Below, piece by piece: positions 18,625 through 28,269 of a stretch of 36,674 nt of DNA. The stretch is from Candidatus Cloacimonadota bacterium (GTDB taxonomy: Bacteria > Cloacimonadota > Cloacimonadia > Cloacimonadales > JAMOQM01). Both the position numbers and the translations under genes were made by a program. Numbering within the stretch: position 1 is the first letter of the stretch; every line of letters starts with the position of its first letter. The notes beneath the pieces are model-generated. The model searched no databases. It saw only the letters and a program-made list of their open reading frames with translations, and had not been told where the DNA came from. The stretch covers positions 1 to 36,674 of the forward strand of contig JAMOQM010000106.1 in the NCBI GenBank assembly GCA_027064005.1, given 5' to 3'.

Positions 18625-20363
18625 TGGAAGATAGATTAATTCAGGAAATTAAGGATAGTAATGATATTGTCGATGTCATAAGTTCTTATATTCCGGTAAT
18701 TAGAAAGGGCAATGCTGTTATGGCGAGATGTCCTTTTCACGAAGAAAAAACTCCCTCATTTAGAATTAATGAATCAGGACAATATTTCAAATGTTTCGGC
18801 TGTGGAAAAGGTGGAAATGTAATTACTTTTGTTCGCGATTATGAACATATTACTTTTATGGAAGCTGTCGAAAAACTTGCGAATAGAGCGGGTATATCAA
18901 TTTCATCAGCTCCAAAAAGTAAGAAAAGATCAAAAACAGAATTGTTGTTAAATGTTTATCAAATGGCAAAAGACTTTTTCGTAAATAACCTTAAATTTGA
19001 AACTAAAGTTTATGAATATTTACAAAAAAGAGGATTGTCGTTAGAAACTCTAAAAAAATTTGAAATTGGTTACGCATTAGATTCTTTTAACGGACTGCAA
19101 AACTACCTGAAAAGAAATAATATCAACCAAAATATTTTAGAAAATTCCGGATTATTTGGCAAAAAAAACGATAGACTTTATGACATTTTTAGAAATAGAA
19201 TTATGTTTCCAATCCACTCATTGAACGGAAAAATAGTTGCATTCGGCGGAAGAGTGCTCTCTCCCGATCAAGGAGGCGGAAAATATATTAATTCACCGAC
19301 AACTGATATTTATCATAAAGGCGATCAACTTTATGGATTACATTTAACAAAATATGAAATCTCCAAAAAAAAATATGTTCTTATTTCTGAAGGATATTTA
19401 GATTTCCTGAGATTATATGAAAACGGATTTACAAATTCAGTTGCATCTTTGGGAACATCTTTAACAGAAAAACAGGTTAAGCTTTTGTCGCGATATACTG
19501 AAAAATTTATTCTATTATATGACGGTGATAATGCCGGACAAAAAGCAGCGGTTCGAGCTTCATCAATAATCATAAAAGAGGGATATTCTGCAGAAATTGC
19601 CGTTTTACCTTCCGAAGAAGATCCTGATAGTTATCTGATAAAATATGGAAAAGATGATTTACAGAAAATTATTGATAATGCCGTACCATTAATCGAGTTT
19701 GTTAAAAAAGATCAAAAACAATTCTCATCTCAAAGACAAAAAATAGAATTTTTAATGGAAATTGTACGAGAAAATTCTGATAATTTGACGAAAGATTTGT
19801 TAATAAAAGCAATTTCCGAAACATTTAGAATATCTGAAAATTCTTTATTTTCTGTTCTGAAACCAAAAAATTTAAGGATGCAAAAACAAGAAAAGTTAAA
19901 ATTAAAAGATCATTCTGAAGAACGTACTTTGATGGAATTTATTATTAATTCACCTAATTTGATAAAAAATGTTGCAGAAAGAGTAAAACCGGATTACTTT
20001 TTAAACGAAATTTACAAAAAATTATTTATAGAATTGTTAAAAATCACCGAAACTCATAAAATAGAGTCGGTGAGCGAATGGTTTGATCTTCAGGATGTAG
20101 ATAAAAAGATTATAGATCAAATTTCAGAATTTATCACGGATAATTATGGAAATGAAATAATTGATGAAATTATTAACTCAATGTATATTAGAAAGATTAA
20201 ATTAGATATAAAAAATATTAATAATAAAATAATGCTGTTTGGAGATAACATCGAAATGTTCAAAGCTTTGATCAAAGAAAAAGAGGATCTAAAAAATCAA
20301 TTAAATGAAATAATTGATAGTCCTTCCACACAATTTATTGCACAGAGGGGTCTGAATGAATAG
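18624..20363 (+). CDS. dnaG: DNA primase DnaG
   Basis: A 579-residue replicative primase that makes RNA primers at the fork. The N-terminal zinc-binding domain has C36, H39, C57 and C60 ([19 protein letters not shown]). The RNA-polymerase/Toprim core has E256 in SEGYLD and the D300/D302 pair in [12 protein letters not shown] and KYINSPTT motifs lie between. The C-terminal 150 residues form the helical helicase-interaction region, poorly conserved as usual. The length is normal for the family. It starts on the last base of mutS2. Its last eight bases overlap the start of rpoD in another frame, which is not a frameshift because both proteins are complete. Confidence 0.97.
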   Translation: MEDRLIQEIKDSNDIVDVISSYIPVIRKGNAVMARCPFHEEKTPSFRINESGQYFKCFGCGKGGNVITFVRDYEHITFMEAVEKLANRAGISISSAPKSKKRSKTELLLNVYQMAKDFFVNNLKFETKVYEYLQKRGLSLETLKKFEIGYALDSFNGLQNYLKRNNINQNILENSGLFGKKNDRLYDIFRNRIMFPIHSLNGKIVAFGGRVLSPDQGGGKYINSPTTDIYHKGDQLYGLHLTKYEISKKKYVLISEGYLDFLRLYENGFTNSVASLGTSLTEKQVKLLSRYTEKFILLYDGDNAGQKAAVRASSIIIKEGYSAEIAVLPSEEDPDSYLIKYGKDDLQKIIDNAVPLIEFVKKDQKQFSSQRQKIEFLMEIVRENSDNLTKDLLIKAISETFRISENSLFSVLKPKNLRMQKQEKLKLKDHSEERTLMEFIINSPNLIKNVAERVKPDYFLNEIYKKLFIELLKITETHKIESVSEWFDLQDVDKKIIDQISEFITDNYGNEIIDEIINSMYIRKIKLDIKNINNKIMLFGDNIEMFKALIKEKEDLKNQLNEIIDSPSTQFIAQRGLNE

Positions 20364-22101
20364 TTACAAAGATTATTTTAATCAACTTGTTGCCTTAGGA
20401 GAAGAAAAAGGATATTTGACTTTTAAACAAATTAATGATATTATTCCTAATACTCCTATATTTTTGGAAAAAATTGACGATTTAATTATTGATTTGAAGG
20501 AAAAAGGAATTGAATCAATAGATGAATCTATGAAGAAAATTTCCAAAAAAACCGTTAAAGTAAAAAGAAAAGAAGTTAAGGGAACTAAAAACCGTCGAGT
20601 ATATGATGACCCTGTGAGAATGTATTTAAAAGAAATGGGACGAGTACCTCTTCTTAGTCGTGAAGACGAAGTTCGTATTGCTAAAAGAATTGAAAGTGCT
20701 CAAAAGATGATTAACAAATATGTCTTTTTCTCAGGAAGTACTTTACGTGAAATGAAAAATTTTCTCCATAGATATCGAGAAGGACGAATTAAAATTGATC
20801 AGATTTTTCATAGTGATTATGGCAATATGATTGATGATAATCAAGAAGCCCAAATGATTGTCGATTATGCTGATTTGTTGAAAAACGTAGAAGATATCTA
20901 TCAGGAAATCGGTGAAATTCTCGATAACAGTGATTTTGACGAAGTTGGTGTTGCTAATAACCAAGAATATATTGATTCTCAAAGAAACAAAATTGTGGAA
21001 TTGTTTTCTAAATATAAATTCAACATTAAATTGATAAATCGCCTGGTTTATCGCATTAGAAGCTTAGTTGACCGAATTAAAGAAAGTCAAGTTCAAATTG
21101 CTAATCTAACCGGTAGAATTAAAAAATATGATATTGAAGAAATTTGTGTTTTCGGTAGAAGAGCGAAAAAATCGGAAGAAGATTTTGCTCTTGTGAAAAA
21201 GGAAACTAAACTCGATCCAAATATTTTTATCGAAACTTTAAGAAAAATAAAAAACGCCCGCAGAAAAATACGACGCGTTGAACTTGAATCAAGAATGCGT
21301 GCCGATGAAATGGTCTTTCTCTTATCTGAAATTGAAAGAGGAACAAAGATGAAAGACAGGGCTAAAAATGATATGATTGAAGCGAATGTTAGGCTTGTGA
21401 TTAGTATTGCGAAAAGATATAATAATCGAGGATTGGATTTCTTAGATTTGATTCAAGAAGGAAATACCGGTTTGATGAAAGCTGTTGATAAATATGATTA
21501 CCGTCGAGGTTATAAATTCAGTACTTATGCAACTTGGTGGATTAGACAAGCAATTACAAGAGCAATTGCTGATCTGGCCAGAACGATTAGAATTCCCGTT
21601 CATATGATTGAAACCATAAATAAAATTAATCGAACTAAACGTAGGTTGATGCAAAAATTGGGCAGAGAACCATTTCCTTCCGAAATTGCTGAATCTTTGG
21701 ATATTCCGGTTGATAAAGTAAAAAACATTCTCTCAATTGCCAAAGAACCGGTTTCTCTCGATAAACCTATTGGCTCTGAAAATGAAGATAGTATTCTCGG
21801 TGATTTTGTAGAAGATAAGATGACTATTTCTCCGGAAAGAACTGCTGAAAGAACTTTGTTAAAAAGACAAGTTGATTCGATTTTGCAAACACTTTCAACG
21901 CGAGAAGAACAGGTTATTCGATTACGATTTGGAATTGATGACGGATATCACCGTACTCTGGAAGAAGTGGGAAGCATTTTTGGTGTTACTCGGGAACGTA
22001 TCAGACAAATTGAAGATAAAGCATTGAAAAAGCTAAGACATCCGACAAGAAGCGATCTTTTACAAAAGTTTTTAAATAATTACGACTTAAATAATTCTTG
22101 A
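20356..22101 (+). CDS. rpoD: Primary RNA polymerase sigma factor (sigma70/RpoD)
   Basis: A 581-residue housekeeping sigma factor. A short region 1.1-like start is followed by region 1.2 ([19 protein letters not shown]). A non-conserved, Lys/Arg- and Asp-rich insert of about 200 residues comes next. Region 2 contains [18 protein letters not shown] and [16 protein letters not shown], the -10 recognition and melting helices. Region 3 has [14 protein letters not shown], and region 4 ends with [20 protein letters not shown], the -35 recognition helix. AGAGGGG precedes the ATG inside the dnaG end, and the overlap of eight bases implies coupled translation. It is the last gene of the rpsU operon here. 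Confidence 0.97.
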   Translation: MNSYKDYFNQLVALGEEKGYLTFKQINDIIPNTPIFLEKIDDLIIDLKEKGIESIDESMKKISKKTVKVKRKEVKGTKNRRVYDDPVRMYLKEMGRVPLLSREDEVRIAKRIESAQKMINKYVFFSGSTLREMKNFLHRYREGRIKIDQIFHSDYGNMIDDNQEAQMIVDYADLLKNVEDIYQEIGEILDNSDFDEVGVANNQEYIDSQRNKIVELFSKYKFNIKLINRLVYRIRSLVDRIKESQVQIANLTGRIKKYDIEEICVFGRRAKKSEEDFALVKKETKLDPNIFIETLRKIKNARRKIRRVELESRMRADEMVFLLSEIERGTKMKDRAKNDMIEANVRLVISIAKRYNNRGLDFLDLIQEGNTGLMKAVDKYDYRRGYKFSTYATWWIRQAITRAIADLARTIRIPVHMIETINKINRTKRRLMQKLGREPFPSEIAESLDIPVDKVKNILSIAKEPVSLDKPIGSENEDSILGDFVEDKMTISPERTAERTLLKRQVDSILQTLSTREEQVIRLRFGIDDGYHRTLEEVGSIFGVTRERIRQIEDKALKKLRHPTRSDLLQKFLNNYDLNNS

Positions 22102-22150
22102 CATAAAAGGGGCTAAAATATTTTTTAATCCTGTTGTCGAAGTAATAAAG

Positions 22151-22226
22151 GGGCCTATAGCTCAGTTGGTAGAGCTTCCGGCTCATAACCGGACGGTCAG
22201 AGGTTCGACTCCCCTTGGGCCCACCA
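22151..22226 (+). tRNA. tRNA with CAU anticodon (elongator Met, or Ile2)
   Basis: A complete 76-nt cloverleaf with encoded CCA. The acceptor GGGCCTA pairs with TGGGCCC (one G-U pair). The D arm is GCTC/GAGC, the anticodon stem TCCGG/CCGGA has loop CTCATAA, and the T loop is TTCGACT. The anticodon stem lacks the three G-C pairs of initiator tRNA and the first acceptor pair is intact, so it is not fMet. Whether it reads AUG, or AUA after lysidine modification, cannot be settled from the sequence alone. It is notable that tilS, the lysidine synthase gene, follows. The T stem AGAGG/CCCCT contains an A51-C63 mismatch. Confidence 0.93.
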
Positions 22227-22233
22227 AATATAT

Positions 22234-22262
22234 AAAATCCTGCATTAAGCAGGATTTTTTTT
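22234..22262 (+). terminator. Rho-independent terminator after the tRNA
   Basis: AAAATCCTGC (22234-22243) pairs perfectly with GCAGGATTTT (22249-22258) around attaa, followed by a T run to 22262. It begins eight bases after the tRNA CCA end. Confidence 0.88.
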
Positions 22263-22350
22263 AATATGAAAATAATTTATTGATGATAATTGAAATTAAG
22301 GATGTCAACATTCACAAAGTCTCGTTAGTTATTGGGAACAAGGTATTAAA

Positions 22351-23775
22351 ATGACAGAACAATTTTTATTTAAATTTGAGAAGTATTGTAATCAACATCA
22401 ACTTTTTCATAATGGGGACAAAGTGATTGTTGGTTGTTCCGGCGGAGCAGATTCAATTGCCTTATTAACTTCAATTTGGTTGTTAAAAGAAAAATACGAT
22501 TTATCAATTTTAGTTGCTCATATTAATTATCATTTGCGAGGTAAAGAATCTAATGCCGATAAGGATTATGTTGTAAATTATTGTTTTCAACGAAACATTT
22601 CTGTTTTAGTAAAAGATTTAAACCTAAATCCTGATGATCCGGGAATGGAAGCCAAAGCACGATCTTTGCGAATGTCTTATTTTGATTCATTATTAGAATT
22701 ATATAATGCAAATTCAATTGCTCTTGGACATAATAAAAATGATCAAACGGAAACTGTTTTGTTCAGAATGTTTAGGGGTGCGGGTTTTACAGGATTGCGT
22801 GGAATACTCCCAAAAAATCAAAATAAAATACATCCTTTATTAGAATTTACAAGAAAGGAAATTGTACAATTTCTAAAATCAAAAAAAATTAATTGGCGGG
22901 AAGATCAAAGTAATTATAACACAGATTTTAGTAGGAATAAATTGCGCAATATTTATATTCCCAATATTAAAAAAGATTTTAATCCTAAATTAGATAACCA
23001 AATTACAAGAATGACAGAAATATTTACCCAAACTGAGGAATATTTTTCTAGAACAATTTATTTTCAATTTAAAAAAGAATTTGATTATTTCAAGATAAAA
23101 AAGGTGTTGAAATTTGATTTGGATAAAATAATAAAACTAAAACCTATTTTGAGATTTTATTTATTCAAAAAATGTTATAATTTATTAACGAATTCTTCGT
23201 TAGATTTTTATAGTAAAAATATGGATGAAATTGACAAAATACTTTCTTATGAGGGAAGCAAAGAAGTTTTTCTTCCCCATAAAGTATTGGTTCGCAAAAA
23301 ATATAAACACCTTTATTTTTTAGTTAGAACAAATCTTGATGAAAATAGTAACAACCCCGAAATTGTTGTTAAAGAAAAGGTTAGACGTGTTAATTTCGGA
23401 GGATTTAAAATCAAATTCGAGACTTTGAAAAAGAAACCAACCAGTTTAAAATCAGAACCAAATTTTGCCTATTTTGATTATCAAAAAATTGTCTTTCCAT
23501 TAACAATTCGATTTAGAAAAAACGGTGATAAATTTGTTCCGTTTGGTATGAGACATAATAAGAAATTAAAGGATTTTTTCATTGACGAAAAAGTGTCTAA
23601 ATTTGATAGAGATAAGGTAATAATTATCCAAGATTCAGAAAAAATTATTTGGATTTCAGGATATAGAATTGATGATCGAGTTGCTGTAAAAGGTAAAGCT
23701 GATAAAATTCTTAAAATTTCGTTCGATAAAGAATTACGAAGAAAGCTAAGAAAAGCAAAAACAAAGAAAAAGTGA
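22351..23775 (+). CDS. tilS: tRNA(Ile)-lysidine synthase
   Basis: A 474-residue ATP-dependent enzyme that converts C34 of tRNA-Ile(CAU) to lysidine, switching its decoding from AUG to AUA. The PP-loop reads SGGADS at 30-35 (in VIVGCSGGADS). Further N-type ATP pyrophosphatase motifs are HINYHLRGKESNADKDYV and LGHNKNDQTETVLFRMFRG. The C-terminal substrate-binding domain is recognisable from FPLTIRFRKNGDKFVPFG and KLKDFFIDEKV. The length is that of the long, three-domain form. It sits about 125 bases after a CAU-anticodon tRNA and leads a tilS-hpt-ftsH block, an order conserved in many bacteria. Confidence 0.95.
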   Translation: MTEQFLFKFEKYCNQHQLFHNGDKVIVGCSGGADSIALLTSIWLLKEKYDLSILVAHINYHLRGKESNADKDYVVNYCFQRNISVLVKDLNLNPDDPGMEAKARSLRMSYFDSLLELYNANSIALGHNKNDQTETVLFRMFRGAGFTGLRGILPKNQNKIHPLLEFTRKEIVQFLKSKKINWREDQSNYNTDFSRNKLRNIYIPNIKKDFNPKLDNQITRMTEIFTQTEEYFSRTIYFQFKKEFDYFKIKKVLKFDLDKIIKLKPILRFYLFKKCYNLLTNSSLDFYSKNMDEIDKILSYEGSKEVFLPHKVLVRKKYKHLYFLVRTNLDENSNNPEIVVKEKVRRVNFGGFKIKFETLKKKPTSLKSEPNFAYFDYQKIVFPLTIRFRKNGDKFVPFGMRHNKKLKDFFIDEKVSKFDRDKVIIIQDSEKIIWISGYRIDDRVAVKGKADKILKISFDKELRRKLRKAKTKKK

Positions 23776-23782
23776 GGATAAA

Positions 23783-24328
23783 ATGTCTAAAATTCATAAA
23801 GATATGACAAAAATTCTGTTTGATGCTGAAACTATTCAAAATAGAATAAAAGAATTAGGAAAAGAAATAACAAAAGATTATGAAGGGAAACGTCCGGTCA
23901 TAGTTTGTATTCTTCGGGGTGCAGTTGTCTTCATGACTGATCTTGTGAGAGCAATAGATTTACCTTTGGAAATAGATTTTTTTTCAATCTCAAGCTACGG
24001 AAGCTCAACCAAATCGTCGGGGATTGTAAAAATTAGAAAAGATATTGATACAGATATTAGCGGAAGAGACGTAATTGTAGTAGAAGATATTGTGGACACT
24101 GGTTTATCATTAGAATATATTTATGAATATCTTAAACATCATAATGTTAAAAGTGCCAAAGTTTGCGTGTTGTTGGATAAACCTAAAGCTCACAAAGTTG
24201 ATATTAAAATTGATTATCGTGGTTTTGATATTGGTAATGAATTTGTTATTGGATACGGTTTGGACTATGATGAAATTTATCGAAATATCCCGTATATTGG
24301 TATTCTTAAGGAGGAAATTTACAAATGA
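23783..24328 (+). CDS. hpt: Hypoxanthine phosphoribosyltransferase
   Basis: A 181-residue purine salvage enzyme that joins hypoxanthine or guanine to PRPP, giving IMP or GMP. The PRPP-binding motif VVEDIVDTGLSL holds EDIVDTG at 101-107. ILRGAVVFMTDL and the FFSISSYGSST flexible loop are also typical of the HGPRT branch of type I phosphoribosyltransferases. Lys and Asp residues for base recognition lie near DKPKAHKV. Length is normal. TGAGGATAAA precedes the start, seven bases after the tilS stop. Its stop overlaps the ftsH start by four bases. Confidence 0.95.
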   Translation: MSKIHKDMTKILFDAETIQNRIKELGKEITKDYEGKRPVIVCILRGAVVFMTDLVRAIDLPLEIDFFSISSYGSSTKSSGIVKIRKDIDTDISGRDVIVVEDIVDTGLSLEYIYEYLKHHNVKSAKVCVLLDKPKAHKVDIKIDYRGFDIGNEFVIGYGLDYDEIYRNIPYIGILKEEIYK

Positions 24329-26352
24329 ACCAAACCCCAGATAATAACCAAGAGCCAAATCAAAATAAAGGGAAAATGAAATTTCCTAAAATGAAAAAAC
24401 AACATACAATAACTTTTTGGATTGTAATGTTGTTATTTATGGTCTTTATTTACCAAATGTACACGGTGAATAAAGGGAAAATTAAAGAAATATCTTATAC
24501 TGAGATGATGAATAAAGCAAATAATAATGATCTGACGCGTGTGATTTTTAATGAAAAAGATGTTACAATGGTTGATCAAAAAAGACAGAGATTTCACACA
24601 TATTTACCGTTTCGTGATCCGGATTTAGTTAAAAAATTAGCTGCTAAAAATGTCTTGGTTTCATCAAGAAAACCTTCTCAATTAGTTGGAATTATAGTTT
24701 CCTGGTTACCATTTTTAATATTTATCGGTTTCTGGCTATTTATGATGCGTTCAATGCAGGGTGGAGGCAGTAAAGCTTTTAGTTTTGGGAAAAGCAAAGC
24801 TAAACTATTTGCAGGTGGAAAAACCAATGTAACGTTTAAAGATGTTGCCGGTGTTGAAGAAGCAAAAGAAGAATTAGAAGAAATTGTAGAATTTTTAGAA
24901 GACCCTAAAAAATTTCAGAAACTCGGCGGTAGAATTCCTCGTGGAGTCTTATTACTTGGCCGACCCGGTACAGGAAAAACTCTTTTAGCCAAAGCGGTAG
25001 CTGGCGAAGCAAAAGTGCCGTTTTTCAGTATGAGTGGTTCTGATTTTGTGGAAATGTTTGTCGGTGTCGGTGCTTCAAGAGTTAGAGATTTATTTGAACA
25101 AGCTAAAAAGAATGCACCTTGTATCGCCTTTATTGATGAAATTGATGCAGTTGGAAGATATCGCGGAAGCGGTGTTGGGGGTGGAAATGATGAAAGAGAA
25201 CAAACCTTGAATCAACTGCTTGTAGAAATGGACGGATTTGAACAAAATGATTCCGTAATTATTATTGCTGCCACAAATAGACCTGATGTTCTCGATCCTG
25301 CCTTGCTTAGACCGGGAAGATTTGATCGACAAGTTACGGTTGATTTACCTGATATTCGCGGTAGAGAAGCTATTTTAAAAGTTCACAGCAGAAAGTTACC
25401 GGTTGCAAAATCAGTTAGGTTGTCTTTAATTGCCAGAAGTACACCGGGATTTAGTGGTGCTGATTTGGCGAATCTTTGTAATGAAGCTGCTCTTTTGGCA
25501 GCGAGAAAAAATAAAACAAATATTTTTATGGAAGATTTTGAGGAAGCTAAAGATAAAGTAACTATGGGTAAAGCTAAACGTAGTCGAGTTATTTCTGATG
25601 AAGATAAACTGATTACAGCTTATCATGAAATTGGTCATGTTTTATGTTCCATTTTTCAGACTAAGACAGAGCCGGTGCATAAAGTTACAATTATCCCACG
25701 TGGATTTTCTGCAGGTGCAACTCATTATCTCCAATCCGATAAATCAAATTATTCCAGAGGATATTTAACTCAGAAATTGGTCGAACTTTTAGGAGGAAGA
25801 TCAGCTGAAGAAGTTAAATTTAATGAGATGACGACCGGAGCTTCAAATGACATTGATCGAGCTACAGATATTGCCAGAAAGATGGTTTGTAATTGGGGAA
25901 TGAGTGATGAGTTTGGACCTATATCTGTTCATAAAGAACAGGATAATGTATTTTTAGGAAAACAATTAGGTGAACATGATAATTACAGTAATGAAACAGC
26001 TCAATTAGTTGATGTAGAAATCAAAAAATTTATTGAACAAGCTCATAATAAAGCAAAAGAAATAATATCAAAACATTCTGATTTAATGAATAAATTAGCT
26101 GAAAAATTATTAGAGGAAGAAACTTTAGATACAGATGATTTATTTGAAATCATTATAAAGAATGTTAACGAAGACGAAAAAGAGATTGTTGAGAAAAAAC
26201 ATAATGAAGCTCTTCAATTCAGTATTAATTTATTACCTACGGATGAAGTGGAGGAAAAGGAAGATTTGGCTGAGAATGAATCTGAAAAAGAATCTGAAAA
26301 TGAAGGATTGTCGGCAGATAACGTTGATGAAAATAAAGAGGAAGAAGTATAA
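24325..26352 (+). CDS. ftsH: ATP-dependent zinc metalloprotease FtsH
   Basis: A 675-residue membrane-anchored AAA+ protease that degrades misfolded membrane and short-lived regulatory proteins. Two transmembrane helices (about 30-50 and 113-137) flank a small periplasmic domain. The AAA module has Walker A GRPGTGKT at 212-219, where family members normally have GPPGTGKT. Walker B is [12 protein letters not shown], the pore motif is FVEMFVGVG, and the second region of homology has [22 protein letters not shown]. The zinc site is HEIGH at 434-438, with the distal Asp in SNDIDRATD. The last 60 residues are an unusually long Glu-rich tail. It overlaps hpt by four bases and abuts hslV. Confidence 0.96.
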   Translation: MNQTPDNNQEPNQNKGKMKFPKMKKQHTITFWIVMLLFMVFIYQMYTVNKGKIKEISYTEMMNKANNNDLTRVIFNEKDVTMVDQKRQRFHTYLPFRDPDLVKKLAAKNVLVSSRKPSQLVGIIVSWLPFLIFIGFWLFMMRSMQGGGSKAFSFGKSKAKLFAGGKTNVTFKDVAGVEEAKEELEEIVEFLEDPKKFQKLGGRIPRGVLLLGRPGTGKTLLAKAVAGEAKVPFFSMSGSDFVEMFVGVGASRVRDLFEQAKKNAPCIAFIDEIDAVGRYRGSGVGGGNDEREQTLNQLLVEMDGFEQNDSVIIIAATNRPDVLDPALLRPGRFDRQVTVDLPDIRGREAILKVHSRKLPVAKSVRLSLIARSTPGFSGADLANLCNEAALLAARKNKTNIFMEDFEEAKDKVTMGKAKRSRVISDEDKLITAYHEIGHVLCSIFQTKTEPVHKVTIIPRGFSAGATHYLQSDKSNYSRGYLTQKLVELLGGRSAEEVKFNEMTTGASNDIDRATDIARKMVCNWGMSDEFGPISVHKEQDNVFLGKQLGEHDNYSNETAQLVDVEIKKFIEQAHNKAKEIISKHSDLMNKLAEKLLEEETLDTDDLFEIIIKNVNEDEKEIVEKKHNEALQFSINLLPTDEVEEKEDLAENESEKESENEGLSADNVDENKEEEV

Positions 26353-26883
26353 ATGGAAATGCGAGGAACAACTATTCTCGGTTATTTGCATGATGGTAAA
26401 TTAGCCATCGGTGGAGATGGACAGGTTACTCTCGGAAATACTGTGATGAAATCAAATGCCCTAAAAGTTCGAACTTTACATAATGGTAAAGTTGTAGCCG
26501 GATTTGCCGGAGCAACAGCTGATGCGTTTACTCTTTTTGAAAAATTTGAAGAAAAATTGAAAATAAATAAAGGCAATTTGAAAAAATCAGCGGTCGATTT
26601 AGCTAAAGACTGGCGATCAGATAAAATCCTTAGAAAACTTGAAGCTATGATAATTGTCGGGAATACTGAAAATTTACTTGTTTTAACCGGAACAGGCGAT
26701 GTTTTAGAACCTCACGATAATATGATTGCAATCGGATCGGGCGGGAATTATGCTTTAGCAGCCGCACGAGCTTTAGCTCAGAATACAGAATTATCTGTTA
26801 AGGATGTTGTTGAAAAATCTCTTTTAATTGCTTCGGATATCTGTATTTATACAAATAAAAATATTACAATTGAGGAATTATAA
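26353..26883 (+). CDS. hslV: ATP-dependent protease proteolytic subunit HslV
   Basis: A 176-residue proteasome-like peptidase forming double hexamers. The catalytic N-terminal threonine is exposed after removal of a short propeptide: the sequence starts [10 protein letters not shown], so T6 should be residue 1 of the mature subunit. [14 protein letters not shown] and the [14 protein letters not shown] motif are typical of HslV. It starts immediately after the ftsH stop, with GAGGAAGAAG upstream, and overlaps hslU by one base (TAATG). HslV is inactive without HslU, and their coupling fits fixed stoichiometry. Confidence 0.97.
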   Translation: MEMRGTTILGYLHDGKLAIGGDGQVTLGNTVMKSNALKVRTLHNGKVVAGFAGATADAFTLFEKFEEKLKINKGNLKKSAVDLAKDWRSDKILRKLEAMIIVGNTENLLVLTGTGDVLEPHDNMIAIGSGGNYALAAARALAQNTELSVKDVVEKSLLIASDICIYTNKNITIEEL

Positions 26884-28235
26884 TGAAAATCAAAGATTTA
26901 ACTCCCACTAAAATTGTACAACAACTTGATAAATATATTATTGGGCAATCGAATGCTAAAAAATCAGTTGCAATTGCAATGAGAAACAGATGGAGAAGAT
27001 TGCAAATTTCCGGTGAGCTTCAAAAAGAAATTACTCCCAATAATATTATTCTTATTGGCCCTACCGGAGTTGGAAAGACTGAGATTGCCAGAAGATTATC
27101 ACAAATATCGAATTCTCCATTTGTAAAAGTAGAAGCTTCCAAATTTACCGAAGTCGGATATGTTGGACGAGATGTAGAAGCAATGGTTCGAGAATTATTG
27201 GATGTTGCTATCAATCAATTGAAAAGTCAAATGTCCGAGGAAGTTAAATCTAAAGCTTTAGAAAATGCTAAAGAGCGAATTTTAGATATTTTAATTCCGA
27301 TGCCAAAGATAGATGTAGATGATGTTGAGTCGGAAGAATCTCGAGATCGATATTTTAGAACTAGAGATAAGCTTTCCAAAATGCTCGATGAAGGTAAATT
27401 AGACGATAGAGAAATTGAAGTCGTAATCACCGATAAACAACCGCAATTTGAGTTGTTAACAAATATCGGAATGGATAATATCGATTTGAATATTGGGGAA
27501 ATGCTTTCAGGCATTATTCCCGGAAAAAAGAAGAAGAAAAACAATAAAATGAAGATTCCTGAGGCTTTGAAATATTTCATAAAAGAAGAATCTGAAAGAC
27601 TTGTACCTAAAGATAAAGTTGTGAATGAAGCAAAGAAATTGGTGGAAGAAAATGGGATTATCTTTATTGATGAAATTGACAAAATAGCATCTTCCGGTCC
27701 AAAACAAAATAATGATATTTCACGATCCGGTGTACAAAGAGATTTGCTTCCAATAGTTGAAGGTTCAAATGTACCAACGAAATATGGAATTATTAATACT
27801 TCTCATATTCTATTTATTTCTGCCGGAGCATTTAGTGTTTCGAAACCGTCAGACTTAATTCCGGAATTACAGGGAAGATTCCCAATCAGGGTTGAGTTAA
27901 ATAGTCTTCAGAAAGAGGATTTTATTAAAATCTTGAAGTATCCCAAAAATTCTCTCATAAAGCAATATATGGCTCTGTTTTTAACTGAAAATGTTGACTT
28001 AACTTTTGATAATGATGCCATTTCATTAATTGCGGAATTTGCTGAAACAGCTAATGAGAAAATGGAAGATATTGGTGCGAGGCGTTTACATACAATAATG
28101 AATACTCTCCTTCAGGATTATCTTTTTGATCTTCCCGAAAGTAAATTAAGTGAAATAAATATTACTGTTGATGAGGTAACTGAAAAGTTAAGTTCTCTGA
28201 TTGAGGATGAAGATTTATCGCGATATATTTTATAA
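26883..28235 (+). CDS. hslU: ATP-dependent protease ATPase subunit HslU
   Basis: A 450-residue Clp/Hsp100 unfoldase that feeds substrates to HslV. It opens with TPTKIVQQLDKYIIGQ. Walker A is GPTGVGKT at 59-66, followed by KVEASKFTEVGYVGRDVE with the pore loop. A charged, Lys-rich intermediate domain covers about 110-235. Walker B is IIFIDEIDKIAS. Sensor and arginine-finger stretches are in ELQGRFPIRVEL. The C-terminus reads EDLSRYIL, the conserved tail that inserts between HslV subunits to activate it. A convergent intrinsic terminator follows the stop. Confidence 0.97.
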   Translation: MKIKDLTPTKIVQQLDKYIIGQSNAKKSVAIAMRNRWRRLQISGELQKEITPNNIILIGPTGVGKTEIARRLSQISNSPFVKVEASKFTEVGYVGRDVEAMVRELLDVAINQLKSQMSEEVKSKALENAKERILDILIPMPKIDVDDVESEESRDRYFRTRDKLSKMLDEGKLDDREIEVVITDKQPQFELLTNIGMDNIDLNIGEMLSGIIPGKKKKKNNKMKIPEALKYFIKEESERLVPKDKVVNEAKKLVEENGIIFIDEIDKIASSGPKQNNDISRSGVQRDLLPIVEGSNVPTKYGIINTSHILFISAGAFSVSKPSDLIPELQGRFPIRVELNSLQKEDFIKILKYPKNSLIKQYMALFLTENVDLTFDNDAISLIAEFAETANEKMEDIGARRLHTIMNTLLQDYLFDLPESKLSEINITVDEVTEKLSSLIEDEDLSRYIL

Positions 28236-28242
28236 ATTCAAA

Positions 28243-28269
28243 AGCCCGATTTTTTCGGGCTATTTTTTT
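28243..28269 (+). terminator. Terminator shared by hslU and the convergent gene
   Basis: AGCCCGA (28243-28249) pairs with TCGGGCT (28255-28261) around a T-rich loop and is followed by seven Ts at 28263-28269. The 3' side of the stem includes bases of the TAG stop codon (28262-28260) of the minus-strand gene, so the two converging operons share one hairpin. It is weaker on the minus strand, where the T tract is interrupted. Confidence 0.8.

Noticed and set aside
20356-20363. Possible frameshift joining dnaG and rpoD
   Set aside because: Both proteins are complete with normal ends; the eight-base overlap is ordinary translational coupling.
22098-22129. TTGACA overlapping the rpoD stop as a tRNA promoter
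   Set aside because: The -35 is perfect but the 17-base position holds only a T run; the nearest TTTAAT is 20 bases away.
27227-27682. 151-codon minus-strand reading frame inside hslU
   Set aside because: It is a Ser/Ile/Phe-rich mirror of the hslU coding strand, has no ribosome binding site and shows no domain.
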